From assembly GCF_901827205.1 (NCBI RefSeq), contig NZ_LR594675.1, positions 992,001 through 1,056,000 of the forward strand: a stretch of 64,000 bases of DNA, read 5' to 3'. Positions 33,076 to 42,061 of the stretch are shown here, piece after piece; the first letter of the stretch is position 1, and each line of letters starts with the position of its first letter. Below the pieces are notes generated by a model, which had not been told where the DNA came from, searched no databases, and was given only the letters and a program-made list of their open reading frames with translations. The stretch comes from Variovorax sp. PBS-H4 (GTDB taxonomy: Bacteria; Pseudomonadota; Gammaproteobacteria; Burkholderiales; Burkholderiaceae_C). Made by a program: the position numbers and the translations under genes.

Positions 33076-33572
33076 ATCAGCTCGGCCAATGCGGGCCAGT
33101 GGTGGCGCAGCAGCGCCGCCTCGTCGCCGTCGGGCTGCATGAAAGAAAAGTCGTTGAAGTCGAAGCCAGGGCCCACGGTGCAATTGACCAGCGTGTAGTC
33201 GGCGCTTGCCGGCGTCACCAGCGGCTTTGCCGCCTGCCAGCGGCCGGCCGTCACCGTGTGTTGCGGATGGGTTCCGTGCACGTCGACCGGACCGAGCCGG
33301 ACATGCGCCGGCGGCGTTCGCAAGGCCGCATCGGTGGTCCACAACGCCAGCGGCGCACCCTCGAGGTGGACCCAGACCTCGTCGGAGAGCACGCGGTGCC
33401 AGCGTGAATGCTGCTGTGCCTCGAGCAGGAAGTAGATGGTGGTGAGCGCCTGGCGCGGCGTGCGCCCGTCGGCCGGCGAGACCTGCGTGGCAGAGCGAAA
33501 CACCTCGCGGTACCAGCCGCCTTCGGGATGCGGTGCCAGCTTCAGCGTGTCGATCAGTTCGTGTGCGCGCAT
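33072..33572 (-). CDS. DUF985 / cupin_5 family protein
   Basis: 166 aa. The family begins LIDTLKLAPHPEGGWYREVFRS and contains TTIYFLLEAQQHSRWHRVLSDEVWVHLEG, PQHTVTAGRWQAA, and GPGFDFNDFSF, the cupin_5 pattern. No enzymatic role is established for most members. ATG 33572 is chosen because it precedes the conserved ELI..L segment. It starts 4 nt after the mpl stop, so it is in the mpl operon, and converges on aroG. Confidence 0.9.
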   Translation of the reverse strand: MRAHELIDTLKLAPHPEGGWYREVFRSATQVSPADGRTPRQALTTIYFLLEAQQHSRWHRVLSDEVWVHLEGAPLALWTTDAALRTPPAHVRLGPVDVHGTHPQHTVTAGRWQAAKPLVTPASADYTLVNCTVGPGFDFNDFSFMQPDGDEAALLRHHWPALAELI

Positions 33573-33576
33573 CCGC

Positions 33577-35064
33577 TCATTCTGCCGCGCGCAGGGCCGA
33601 AAGGAGCTTTTCGTGCACGCCACCGAAGCCGCCGTTGCTCATGCAGACGATATGGTCGCCAGGTTGTGCAGCAGCCACGATCTGTGCGACCAGAGGCTCG
33701 ATGGAGCCTGCCACGCGAGCGCGTGCGCCCATTGGCAGCAGCGCGGCCACTGCGTCCCATTCGAGACCGCCGCTGTGGCAAAAGGCCAGGTCGGCCTGCT
33801 CCAGGCTCCACGGCAATTGAGCGGCCATGGTGCCCAGCTTCATGGTGTTGCTGCGCGGCTCGAACGCAGCCAGGATGCGCTCGCCGCGATGACCGCCGGC
33901 GTCGAGCTTGTTGCGAAGGCCTTCCAGCGTGGTGCGGATGGCCGTCGGGTGGTGGGCAAAATCGTCGTACACCGTGATCGGGCCACCCGGCCGATCGACC
34001 GTTCCGCACACTTCCATGCGTCGGCGCACGTTGCGAAAGCTCGCCAGCGCAGCAGCTGCTTCGGCCGGCGCCACGCCCACATGTTCCGCGGCGGCAATGG
34101 CGCCTAGGGCGTTCATCTGGTTATGCAACCCCGAGAGCGCCCACTCGACGCGGCCGACCCGTTCGCCTCGCCGAAGGATGTCGAAGGCGTCGTGCGTTCC
34201 GCGCGCTTGCCATTCGCCGCCGCCGCCGAAGCGTGCCAGCTCGCTCCAGCAGCCTTGGGCGAGCACGCGCTGCAGGCTGTCCTCTGTCGCGTTGACCACC
34301 ACGCGGCCGCTGGCCGGTACCGTGCGCACCAGGTGGTGGAACTGCCGCTCGATCGCAGGCAGGTCGTCGAAGATGTCGGCGTGGTCGAACTCCAGGTTGT
34401 TCAGGATCGCCGTGCGCGGCCGGTAGTGGACGAACTTGCTGCGCTTGTCGAAGAATGCGGTGTCGTATTCGTCGGCCTCGATCACGAATGTGGCGCCCGC
34501 GTTTGCCCATCCGTGTGCCGCATTGCCGACCTTGGAAGCGCTTGTTGGCTCGAGGCGGCGCGGCGCTGCGCTCGTGCTTCGGATGCTGCCTCCCAGCCGG
34601 GCGGAGACGCCGAAATCCAGCGGCACTCCGCCCACCAGGAAGCCCGGCGAGTGGCCTGCACGCTCGAGGATCCATGCCAGCATGGAGGTCGTCGTGGTCT
34701 TGCCATGCGTGCCGGCCACGGCCAGCACATGCCGGCCCTGCAGCACTTCTTCGGCCAACCACTGCGGTCCGCTGGTGTAGCGCGCGCCGGCGTCGAGGAT
34801 CGCTTCCATCAGCGGGAACTTGGGCGTCCCGTCAGCAAGTCGGATGCGCGACACCACGTTGCCGATCACGAAGACATCCGGCGCCAGCGCCATCTGGTCG
34901 GCGCCATAGCCTTCGATCAGCTCGATGCCGAGGGCGCGCAACTGGTCGCTCATCGGCGGATAGACGCCGGCGTCGCAGCCGGTCACCCGATGGCCGGCCT
35001 CGCGCGCCAGCGCTGCCAGACCCCCCATGAAGGTGCCGCAGATGCCGAGGATGTGAATGTGCAT
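33577..35064 (-). CDS. mpl: UDP-N-acetylmuramate:L-alanyl-gamma-D-glutamyl-meso-diaminopimelate ligase
   Basis: 495 aa Mur-ligase family enzyme that recycles the tripeptide from degraded peptidoglycan onto UDP-MurNAc. Seen: N-terminal HIHILGICGTFMGGLAALAREAGH, ATP loop AVAGTHGKTTTTSML, EADEYDTAFFDKRSKFVHY, and C-terminal TVYDDFAHHPTAI, which distinguishes Mpl from MurC. TAGAAT (minus strand, 35071-35076) is 6 nt before the ATG. AmpD, also a recycling enzyme, is at 46709. Confidence 0.95.
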   Translation of the reverse strand: MHIHILGICGTFMGGLAALAREAGHRVTGCDAGVYPPMSDQLRALGIELIEGYGADQMALAPDVFVIGNVVSRIRLADGTPKFPLMEAILDAGARYTSGPQWLAEEVLQGRHVLAVAGTHGKTTTTSMLAWILERAGHSPGFLVGGVPLDFGVSARLGGSIRSTSAAPRRLEPTSASKVGNAAHGWANAGATFVIEADEYDTAFFDKRSKFVHYRPRTAILNNLEFDHADIFDDLPAIERQFHHLVRTVPASGRVVVNATEDSLQRVLAQGCWSELARFGGGGEWQARGTHDAFDILRRGERVGRVEWALSGLHNQMNALGAIAAAEHVGVAPAEAAAALASFRNVRRRMEVCGTVDRPGGPITVYDDFAHHPTAIRTTLEGLRNKLDAGGHRGERILAAFEPRSNTMKLGTMAAQLPWSLEQADLAFCHSGGLEWDAVAALLPMGARARVAGSIEPLVAQIVAAAQPGDHIVCMSNGGFGGVHEKLLSALRAAE

Positions 35065-35132
35065 CGGCCGATTCTAGGGATCACCCGAAGGCGGCTCTTC
35101 TGCACGCGCCCGCCTTTGTGCAAAATGGGTCG

Positions 35133-35726
35133 ATGGACGTGCCCAAGCAGGAAATCGCCGCCGCCGCAGCCCGCCTCATCGTCGAGGAGGGGCTGGAGTA
35201 CGGCCCGGCCAAGCGCCGCGCGCTGCGCGACCTGGGCCTTCCTGCGCGCACCCCGCTGCCTCACAACGACGAGGTCGAGAGCGAGGTGCGCGACTACATC
35301 CGGCTCTATTGCGCCGACACGCAGCCCAAGGAGCTGCATGCCCTTCGCATGCTCGCGCTCGAATGGATGGAGCACATGGCGCAGTACAGGCCCCACATCG
35401 GCGGCGCCGTTTGGCACGGCACGGCAACGCGGCTGTCAGACATCTATATCCAGCTCTTCTGCGACGACTCGAAGTCGGCGGAAATCACGCTGATCGACCA
35501 CCATGTCGACTACGAGCCGCGCATGGTGACGGGCTTCCACGGCGAGCAGGTCGAGGCGCTGAGCATCCATGTGGCGAGCCGCGCCTTGGGCGAAGAGATC
35601 GGCGTTCATCTGCTGATCTACGACCTCGACGATCTGCGAGGCGCCCTCAAACCCGATGCCCAGGGGCGTGTGCCCAGGGGCAACATGGCTGCGCTGCGGC
35701 GGCTGATCGAAAAGGAAAACGGATGA
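35133..35726 (+). CDS. Conserved hypothetical protein between mpl and a TlpA-like gene
   Basis: 197 aa, soluble, not a family I can name. The N-terminal region (QEIAAAAARLIVEEGLEYG) is helical; the centre has GGAVWHGTATRLSDIYIQLFCDD and TLIDHHVDYEPR, faintly like the GS..SDI strand of nucleotidyltransferase folds, but key acidic residues are not clearly placed. Start ATG 35133 has CAAAAT 6 nt upstream; an in-frame GTG at 35118 is the alternative. The stop overlaps the TlpA-like gene (ATGA), so the two are coupled. Confidence 0.8.
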   Translation: MDVPKQEIAAAAARLIVEEGLEYGPAKRRALRDLGLPARTPLPHNDEVESEVRDYIRLYCADTQPKELHALRMLALEWMEHMAQYRPHIGGAVWHGTATRLSDIYIQLFCDDSKSAEITLIDHHVDYEPRMVTGFHGEQVEALSIHVASRALGEEIGVHLLIYDLDDLRGALKPDAQGRVPRGNMAALRRLIEKENG

Positions 35727-36253
35727 ATCCGAGGCCTACGCGCCGCAGCTGGCTCTACGGAGGCGTTGCCGCCGCGGCGGCCATCGCCGGCATCGGAGGT
35801 GCGGTGTGGCACCGGCGCGCCGATGGTGGCGCGGAGCGGCTGGACGGCGCTTTCTGGAGTCAGCGTTTCGAACGGCCCGAAGGTGGAGAGCTTGTCTTCG
35901 AGACAATGAAAGGCAGGCCCCTTCTCATCAATTTCTGGGCCACCTGGTGTCCGCCTTGCATCGAAGAAATGCCGATGATTGACGCCTTCTTTCGCGAAAA
36001 TGCGTCGAATGGGTGGCAAGTCGTGGGATTGGCAATCGACCAGCCGAGCGCGGTGCGCAAGTTTCTTGGCAAAACTCCGGTGAGCTACCCCATCGGATTG
36101 GCCGGCCTGCAAGGGACCGAACTCGTCAAGGGCCTAGGGAATACGGCAGGCGGCTTGCCCTTTAGCGTGGTGGCGGACGCCGCAGGTACTATTGCGGCTC
36201 GTAAAATGGGCAAGATCGAGCCTGCCGACCTCCAGACGTGGCGGCGGGCATAG
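35723..36253 (+). CDS. TlpA/ResA-like membrane-anchored thioredoxin
   Basis: 176 aa. An N-terminal basic and hydrophobic stretch (RRSWLYGGVAAAAAIAGIGGAVW) is an anchor or signal. The thioredoxin domain carries the redox motif FWATWCPPCIEEMP and the cis-Pro loop near GGLPFSVV. Such proteins reduce periplasmic disulfides, often for cytochrome c maturation. Coupled by ATGA to the hypothetical gene upstream. AAGGAAAACGG precedes the ATG. Confidence 0.9.
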   Translation: MNPRPTRRSWLYGGVAAAAAIAGIGGAVWHRRADGGAERLDGAFWSQRFERPEGGELVFETMKGRPLLINFWATWCPPCIEEMPMIDAFFRENASNGWQVVGLAIDQPSAVRKFLGKTPVSYPIGLAGLQGTELVKGLGNTAGGLPFSVVADAAGTIAARKMGKIEPADLQTWRRA

Positions 36254-36261
36254 TTCACAGC

Positions 36262-36319
36262 TAGAATCGGTCTCCCCAATCGGCCACTTGGCGACTGAAC
36301 GCCGAAGTAGGCCGATTTT
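36262..36319 (+). promoter_or_regulatory. accBC 5' leader: -10 element and terminator-like hairpin
   Basis: TAGAAT at 36262-36267 would start transcription near 36274. A long hairpin follows at once: outer stem AATCGGCC (36278-36285) with GGCCGATT (36310-36317), inner stem CTT-GGCG (36287-36293) with CGCC-G-AAG (36300-36307), loop ACTGAA, then TTTTC-like sequence. Either it ends the TlpA-gene transcript or it regulates accBC from its 5' leader. Confidence 0.5.
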
Positions 36320-36366
36320 CTCGTGAGTTAAGTCCTCATGGCCGGCAATGCCGGCGCTGGAGTTCC

Positions 36367-36837
36367 ATGGATCTGCGCAAGCTCAAGACACTGATCGACC
36401 TGGTGTCCGAATCGAATATTTCCGAGCTGGAAATCACTGAAGCCGAAGGCAAGGTCCGGATTGTGAAGGCTGGGGCAGCGGCACCCATCCAGTACGTGCA
36501 AACCGTCCCTGCTCCTGCGGCAGGGCCTGTCACCGGCGCCGCTCCGGCGGGTGCTGTTGCTGCGCCCCCTGCTGCAGCCCCTGCGGCGGAGGCAGGGCCG
36601 ACCGGTCATGTGGTCAAGTCACCCATGGTCGGTACCTTCTATCGCTCCTCGAGCCCGGGCGCACCGGCCTTCGTCGAAGTCGGCAGCCAGGTGAAGGAAG
36701 GCGACACCGTCTGCATCATCGAGGCGATGAAGATCCTCAACGAAATCGAAGCCGACAAATCCGGCACCGTCACACAGATCCTCGGCGAAAACGGTCAGGC
36801 GGTCGAATATGGCCAGCCGCTGTTCGTCATCGAGTGA
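36367..36837 (+). CDS. accB: Biotin carboxyl carrier protein of acetyl-CoA carboxylase
   Basis: 156 aa. An N-terminal helical region (MDLRKLKTLIDLVSESNISELEI) leads through an Ala/Pro-rich linker (about 35-78) to the biotinyl domain with the biotinylation site EAMKILNEIEA; the Lys is about residue 122. It carries CO2 between AccC and the AccAD carboxyltransferase in fatty acid synthesis. aroQ, often upstream, is absent here. accC begins 2 nt after the stop. Confidence 0.97.
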   Translation: MDLRKLKTLIDLVSESNISELEITEAEGKVRIVKAGAAAPIQYVQTVPAPAAGPVTGAAPAGAVAAPPAAAPAAEAGPTGHVVKSPMVGTFYRSSSPGAPAFVEVGSQVKEGDTVCIIEAMKILNEIEADKSGTVTQILGENGQAVEYGQPLFVIE

Positions 36838-36839
36838 CC

Positions 36840-38189
<1,350 letters not shown>

Positions 38190-38202
38190 GCGGGGCCGTC
38201 CC

Positions 38203-39087
38203 ATGTTCGAACTTCGCCTGCTCGTTCCGGAGGACCGTGTCGAGACGCTGAGCGAAGCTCTCGAGGCGCTCGACGCGCTGAGCGTCTCGGTCGAGGACGC
38301 GGACGCCCAGACCGATGCCGAGCAGGCGCTGTTCGGCGAACCGGGCATGCCGCCGCCGAAGGAGGGCTGGCAGCGTTCCCGGGTGATCGCTCTCTTCGCT
38401 GACGAGGCGCAGGCGCGCGAGGCGGCCGCCGTGCTGGCCGCGCAGGATTTCTTCGACGGTTGCCAGCTGCTGGGCCTGGCCGACGTGCCCGAGCAGGACT
38501 GGGTGCGGCTCACGCAATCGCAGTTCGCTCCGGTCGAGATCACGCCCGAGTTCTGGATCGTGCCCACCTGGCACGAGCCGCCGGCGGGGGCGCGGCAGGT
38601 GATCCGGTTGGACCCGGGCCTGGCCTTCGGCACCGGCACGCATCCGACCACGCGCATGTGCCTGCGCTGGATCGCGTCCGGCGCAGCCATGGGCGGCAAG
38701 CGCGTGCTGGACTACGGCTGCGGTTCCGGCATTCTCGCGATCGGCGCGGCAAAGTTCGGCGCTGCCGAGATCGATGCGGTGGACATCGACGAGGCCGCGG
38801 TCGAAGCGACCCGCCTCAATGCCGAGGCCAACGGCGTGCAATTGAAGGCCGGCCTGAGCGAACTCGCCCGTGGTCGCTACGACGTCGTGCTCGCGAACAT
38901 CCTCGCCACGCCGCTCAAGGTGCTGGCGCCTCTCCTGTGCGAGCATGTGGCGGCGGGCGGCGCGCTGGTGCTGGCCGGCATCCTCGAGCGCCAGGCCGAC
39001 GAGCTCAAGCTGGCTTATGCGCCCTATGCCGCGCTCGAGGTGAGCGACACCGAGGACGGCTGGATCCTCATGACCGCAACGCTCTGA
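38203..39087 (+). CDS. prmA: Ribosomal protein L11 methyltransferase
   Basis: 294 aa. The N-terminal L11-recognition domain (FELRLLVPEDRVETLSEAL) is joined to a SAM methyltransferase core with LAFGTGTHPTTRMCL, DYGCGSGILAIGAAKFGA and VLANILATPL. It trimethylates Lys and alpha-amine positions of L11. It starts 13 nt after accC, the order usual in betaproteobacteria. Confidence 0.96.
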   Translation: MFELRLLVPEDRVETLSEALEALDALSVSVEDADAQTDAEQALFGEPGMPPPKEGWQRSRVIALFADEAQAREAAAVLAAQDFFDGCQLLGLADVPEQDWVRLTQSQFAPVEITPEFWIVPTWHEPPAGARQVIRLDPGLAFGTGTHPTTRMCLRWIASGAAMGGKRVLDYGCGSGILAIGAAKFGAAEIDAVDIDEAAVEATRLNAEANGVQLKAGLSELARGRYDVVLANILATPLKVLAPLLCEHVAAGGALVLAGILERQADELKLAYAPYAALEVSDTEDGWILMTATL

Positions 39088-39133
39088 GTCCGCCCGCCGC
39101 CTTCGGACCCAGCGCCAATACAATCGGCGCCTC

Positions 39134-40360
39134 ATGAGCCTGGTCACCCGCTGCCCTGCCTGCGGCACCACCTTCAAGGTGGTGAGGGACCAGCTTCGCA
39201 TCTCAGAGGGCTGGGTCCGCTGCGGCCGCTGCAGCGAAGTCTTCGATGCGACGCTCGACCTGCATGAGTCCCCGACCGTTGCACCCAAGGTGGTCGCGCC
39301 GCTCGAAGCAGCGGCAGGCACGCCCACTCCAGCAGTGCCCCCGGTCCAGGCCTTGCCCGCGCAGGAGCAGGCCGAGGCGCCCGCGGAGCCGCCGGCATCT
39401 CAAGCGCCGTGGGAGCCCGAGGGGCCGGTGCGTAAATTCGATCTTCCTTCCTTCACCGGTGTCGCCGCGGACGAATCTTGGCCCGAGAGCGCGGCGCCAA
39501 TCGCCGAAGCAGCTGCCGATAAGGTGCCGCCATACCCTTCCCTTTCGCCATTTCCGAGCATCGACTTGAACTTGGCGGCCGCGCCGCGCATCAGCAGCGA
39601 GGTGCGTCCAGAGAAGCCGGCGCCGCTCGAGGCGACGCCGGTACCTGCAAGAACCGCGGAGGAGGACGCAGCGAACGTGCAACTGCAGAAAGCCCTGCGC
39701 CGCGCGCGCGCCAAGTCCGCCAAGATCGCTCGCGCGAAGGCGCGGGGAGAAGAGCGGGCCGCGCGCGAATCGGCGCCGGTGGTACTGGCAGCTAGCGAGC
39801 CGGACTCCGTGCTCGACTCCCCGCGTGGGCTGCCCCGCTTCGCAGCGGCCGCGGCCGGGGGCGCAGCCTTCTGGCAACGCACGGGTGTGCGCCGCGCCTC
39901 GGTGGGCATGGCTGTGTTCGCCGCGGTCCTCCTTGTCGTTCAGGTGCTGCATCAGGAGCGCGACGCGATTGCTGCGCGGCAGCCTTCGCTGCGCCCGGCG
40001 CTCGCGGCCTTGTGCGGACTGACGGGCTGCGAGCTTTCGGCGCCGAAGCAGATTGCCGACATCACGATCGATGGCGCCTCCTTCGCGCGCGAGAAGGGCG
40101 GCGACGCCTACAGGCTGAACTTCACCTTGCGCAATGGCGCGCCGCTCCCGCTCGCGATGCCCGCCATCGAGCTGTCCCTGCTCGACACCCAGGAGCGTGC
40201 GGTGGTGCGGCGCGTCCTCATGCCCGCGGAATTCGGCGCGCCCTCCGTGCTACCGGCGCGCGCCGAGCGGACGGCCTCGCTGCCGCTCGCGCTCACCGGC
40301 TCCGAGGCGGCGGCCCTGCCGCCGGTGGCAGGCTTTCATCTGCTGGCCTTCTATCCCTGA
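39134..40360 (+). CDS. MJ0042 zinc-ribbon / DUF3426 membrane protein
   Basis: 408 aa. N-terminal zinc ribbon with CPACGTTF and CGRCSEVFDA (four Cys), a long low-complexity Pro/Ala/Glu linker (~55-230), a basic stretch rich in Arg/Lys/Ala (RRARAKSAKIARAKARGEERAA), one membrane segment (VGMAVFAAVLLVVQVLHQ) and a C-terminal DUF3426 domain (FTLRNGAPLPLAMPAIELSLLDT). Function unknown; conserved beside prmA. TACAAT at 39119-39124 is 9 nt before the ATG, so the mRNA leader is at most a few bases. Confidence 0.9.
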   Translation: MSLVTRCPACGTTFKVVRDQLRISEGWVRCGRCSEVFDATLDLHESPTVAPKVVAPLEAAAGTPTPAVPPVQALPAQEQAEAPAEPPASQAPWEPEGPVRKFDLPSFTGVAADESWPESAAPIAEAAADKVPPYPSLSPFPSIDLNLAAAPRISSEVRPEKPAPLEATPVPARTAEEDAANVQLQKALRRARAKSAKIARAKARGEERAARESAPVVLAASEPDSVLDSPRGLPRFAAAAAGGAAFWQRTGVRRASVGMAVFAAVLLVVQVLHQERDAIAARQPSLRPALAALCGLTGCELSAPKQIADITIDGASFAREKGGDAYRLNFTLRNGAPLPLAMPAIELSLLDTQERAVVRRVLMPAEFGAPSVLPARAERTASLPLALTGSEAAALPPVAGFHLLAFYP

Positions 40361-40410
40361 AGCGGCGCTTTTATCTTTTTTCTTCTCTCAATTCAACCGG
40401 CGGTTCATCC

Positions 40411-41313
40411 ATGGCAGCAGTGATTTGCGGTTCTCTCGCGTTCGACACGATCATGACCTTCGAGGGCCGGTTCGCCGATCAGATCCTTCCTGATCAGTTG
40501 CACATCCTCAACGTGTCCTTCCTGGTTCCCGGCTTGCGGCGCGACTTCGGCGGCTGCGCCGGCAATATCGCCTACAGCCTCAACGCGCTGGGCGGCAGGG
40601 CATTGCCGATGGCGACCGTCGGAAGCGATGGCGGCGACTATCTGGAGCGGCTGCGCTCGCTCGGCATCAGCACGGAGTTCGTGCGGCAGGTGGACGACAG
40701 TTTCACCGCTCAGGCCATGATCATGAACGACCGGGACAACAACCAGATCACCGCCTTTCATCCCGGGGCCATGCAGCAGGCGCACATCACGACGGTGACA
40801 GCGCGCGACGATATCCGGCTGGGCATCGTGGCGCCCGACGGACGCGAGGCGATGCTGCAACACGCGGAGCAGTTCAAGTCGGCCAACATTCCCTTCGTTT
40901 TCGATCCGGGCCAAGGCCTCCCGATGTTCGACGGCGAAGCGCTGCGGCATTTCGTGGAGTTGGCGAACTGGGTGGTGGTCAACGACTACGAGGGAAAGAT
41001 GCTCTCGCAGCGCACCGGCTGGAGCATTGCCGAGATCTCCGAGCGCGTGCAGGGCCTGGTCGTCACTCTGGCGGCCGAGGGCTGCGAGGTGTGGACCCGA
41101 GGCGAGCGCGAGCACGTGCTGGCCGTCAAGCCGACCGCAGTGGTCGAGCCCACGGGCTGCGGCGATGCCTGGCGCGGCGCGCTGCTGTACGGGCTGGAGC
41201 AGGGTTGGCCGCTCTCGCGCTGTGCCGCTCTCGGCAATCGTCTTGGCGCACTCAAGATCGCGCAGCGCGGGCCGCAGAACTATCAGGTGGATCGCCAGTC
41301 GCTCGGACTCTGA
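40411..41313 (+). CDS. PfkB-family carbohydrate/nucleoside kinase
   Basis: 300 aa ribokinase fold. Marks: ICGSLAFDTIM, the DFGGCAGNIAYSLNALGG substrate motif, and the C-terminal anion-hole motif EPTGCGDAWRGALLYGL, where the usual GAGD reads GCGD with catalytic Asp retained. Similar betaproteobacterial proteins are annotated as adenosine kinase-like; substrate is not certain. Begins 50 nt after the DUF3426 gene and ends at a bidirectional terminator. Confidence 0.9.
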   Translation: MAAVICGSLAFDTIMTFEGRFADQILPDQLHILNVSFLVPGLRRDFGGCAGNIAYSLNALGGRALPMATVGSDGGDYLERLRSLGISTEFVRQVDDSFTAQAMIMNDRDNNQITAFHPGAMQQAHITTVTARDDIRLGIVAPDGREAMLQHAEQFKSANIPFVFDPGQGLPMFDGEALRHFVELANWVVVNDYEGKMLSQRTGWSIAEISERVQGLVVTLAAEGCEVWTRGEREHVLAVKPTAVVEPTGCGDAWRGALLYGLEQGWPLSRCAALGNRLGALKIAQRGPQNYQVDRQSLGL

Positions 41314-41331
41314 GCCTTGATCTGAAATAAA

Positions 41332-41361
41332 AAAAGCCCGGCACCGAAGTGCCGGGCTTTT
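41332..41361. terminator. Bidirectional Rho-independent terminator
   Basis: Perfect 13-nt arms AAAAGCCCGGCAC (41332-41344) and GTGCCGGGCTTTT (41349-41361) with loop CGAA. The A-run on one side and T-run on the other allow it to end both the kinase gene and the H1-like gene. Confidence 0.92.
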
Positions 41362-41383
41362 GCCTTCAAGGCTGCTGAGCGAC

Positions 41384-41866
41384 TCAGGGCTTGCTGGCCG
41401 TGGGGAACGGCCAGGCTGCCTGGGGGTTCAGCGTCGTTTGCGCTGCAGGTGCAGGCGTTACGGCGGCCTTGGCGGGCGCTTTCGCGGCCTTCTTGGCAGC
41501 AGGCTTTTTCGCTGCTTTCTTGGCGGCGGGCTTCTTGGCTGCGGCCTTTTTCGCGGGGGCCTTCTTGGCAGGAGCCTTCTTCGCTGCGGCCTTTTTCGCC
41601 GGCGCCTTCTTGGCTGCCGCCTTCTTGGCAGGAGCCTTCTTCGCTGCGGCCTTCTTTGCCGGTGCCTTCTTGGCCGCTACCTTCTTGGCAGGAGCCTTCT
41701 TCGCTGCGGCCTTCTTCGCCGGTGCCTTCTTGGCCGCTACCTTCTTGGCAGGAGCCTTCTTCGCTGCGACCTTCTTGGCCGGTGCCTTCTTGGCAGCAGC
41801 GACCTTCTTGGCCGGAGCCTTCTTTGCAGCGGCTTTCTTAGCCGGCGCTTTCTTTGCAGTTGCCAT
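41384..41866 (-). CDS. Histone H1-like Lys/Ala-rich DNA-binding protein
   Basis: 160 aa. Almost the whole protein is KKAPAKK / KKVAAKK / KKAAAKK repeats like eukaryotic H1 tails and Bordetella BpH1/AlgP-type proteins, ending in a distinct tail AAQTTLNPQAAWPFPTASKP. ATG 41866 is chosen because AAGGAG lies 9 nt upstream; an upstream in-frame ATG would add MIKEKRE. It is expected to bind DNA through charge and compact the nucleoid. The gene contains 60-bp tandem repeats. Confidence 0.93.
   Translation of the reverse strand: MATAKKAPAKKAAAKKAPAKKVAAAKKAPAKKVAAKKAPAKKVAAKKAPAKKAAAKKAPAKKVAAKKAPAKKAAAKKAPAKKAAAKKAPAKKAAAKKAPAKKAPAKKAAAKKPAAKKAAKKPAAKKAAKAPAKAAVTPAPAAQTTLNPQAAWPFPTASKP
41581..41760. 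repeat. 60-bp tandem repeat inside the H1-like gene
   Basis: Three head-to-tail units at 41581-41640, 41641-41700 and 41701-41760. The second and third differ at one base; the first differs at a few. Each encodes 20 residues of the KKAPAKK pattern, so unit gain or loss would keep the frame. Confidence 0.85.
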
Positions 41867-42061
41867 TTCTCTTTTCTCCTTGATCAAGTTGAAAAAATCA
41901 ACCTTTGAAGCACTCCACGCATGTTGGTCATCGCGAAGCGATTCATGGCGTTGGATCGAGCTCCAGCGCCATGAACACCTGTGCCATCACCGCCGCCGCA
42001 CTCTCCGGTGCATGTCGACGGTGATGGCTATTCTTGAATCCATTTTTCTTGTCGGAACTAT

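Noticed and set aside
36395..36600. aroQ upstream of or within the accB region, as in many relatives
   Set aside because: No dehydroquinase motifs occur between the TlpA-like gene and accB.
41530..41860. CRISPR-like repeated sequence
   Set aside because: The repeats are coding minisatellite units of a Lys/Ala-rich protein with no unique spacers.
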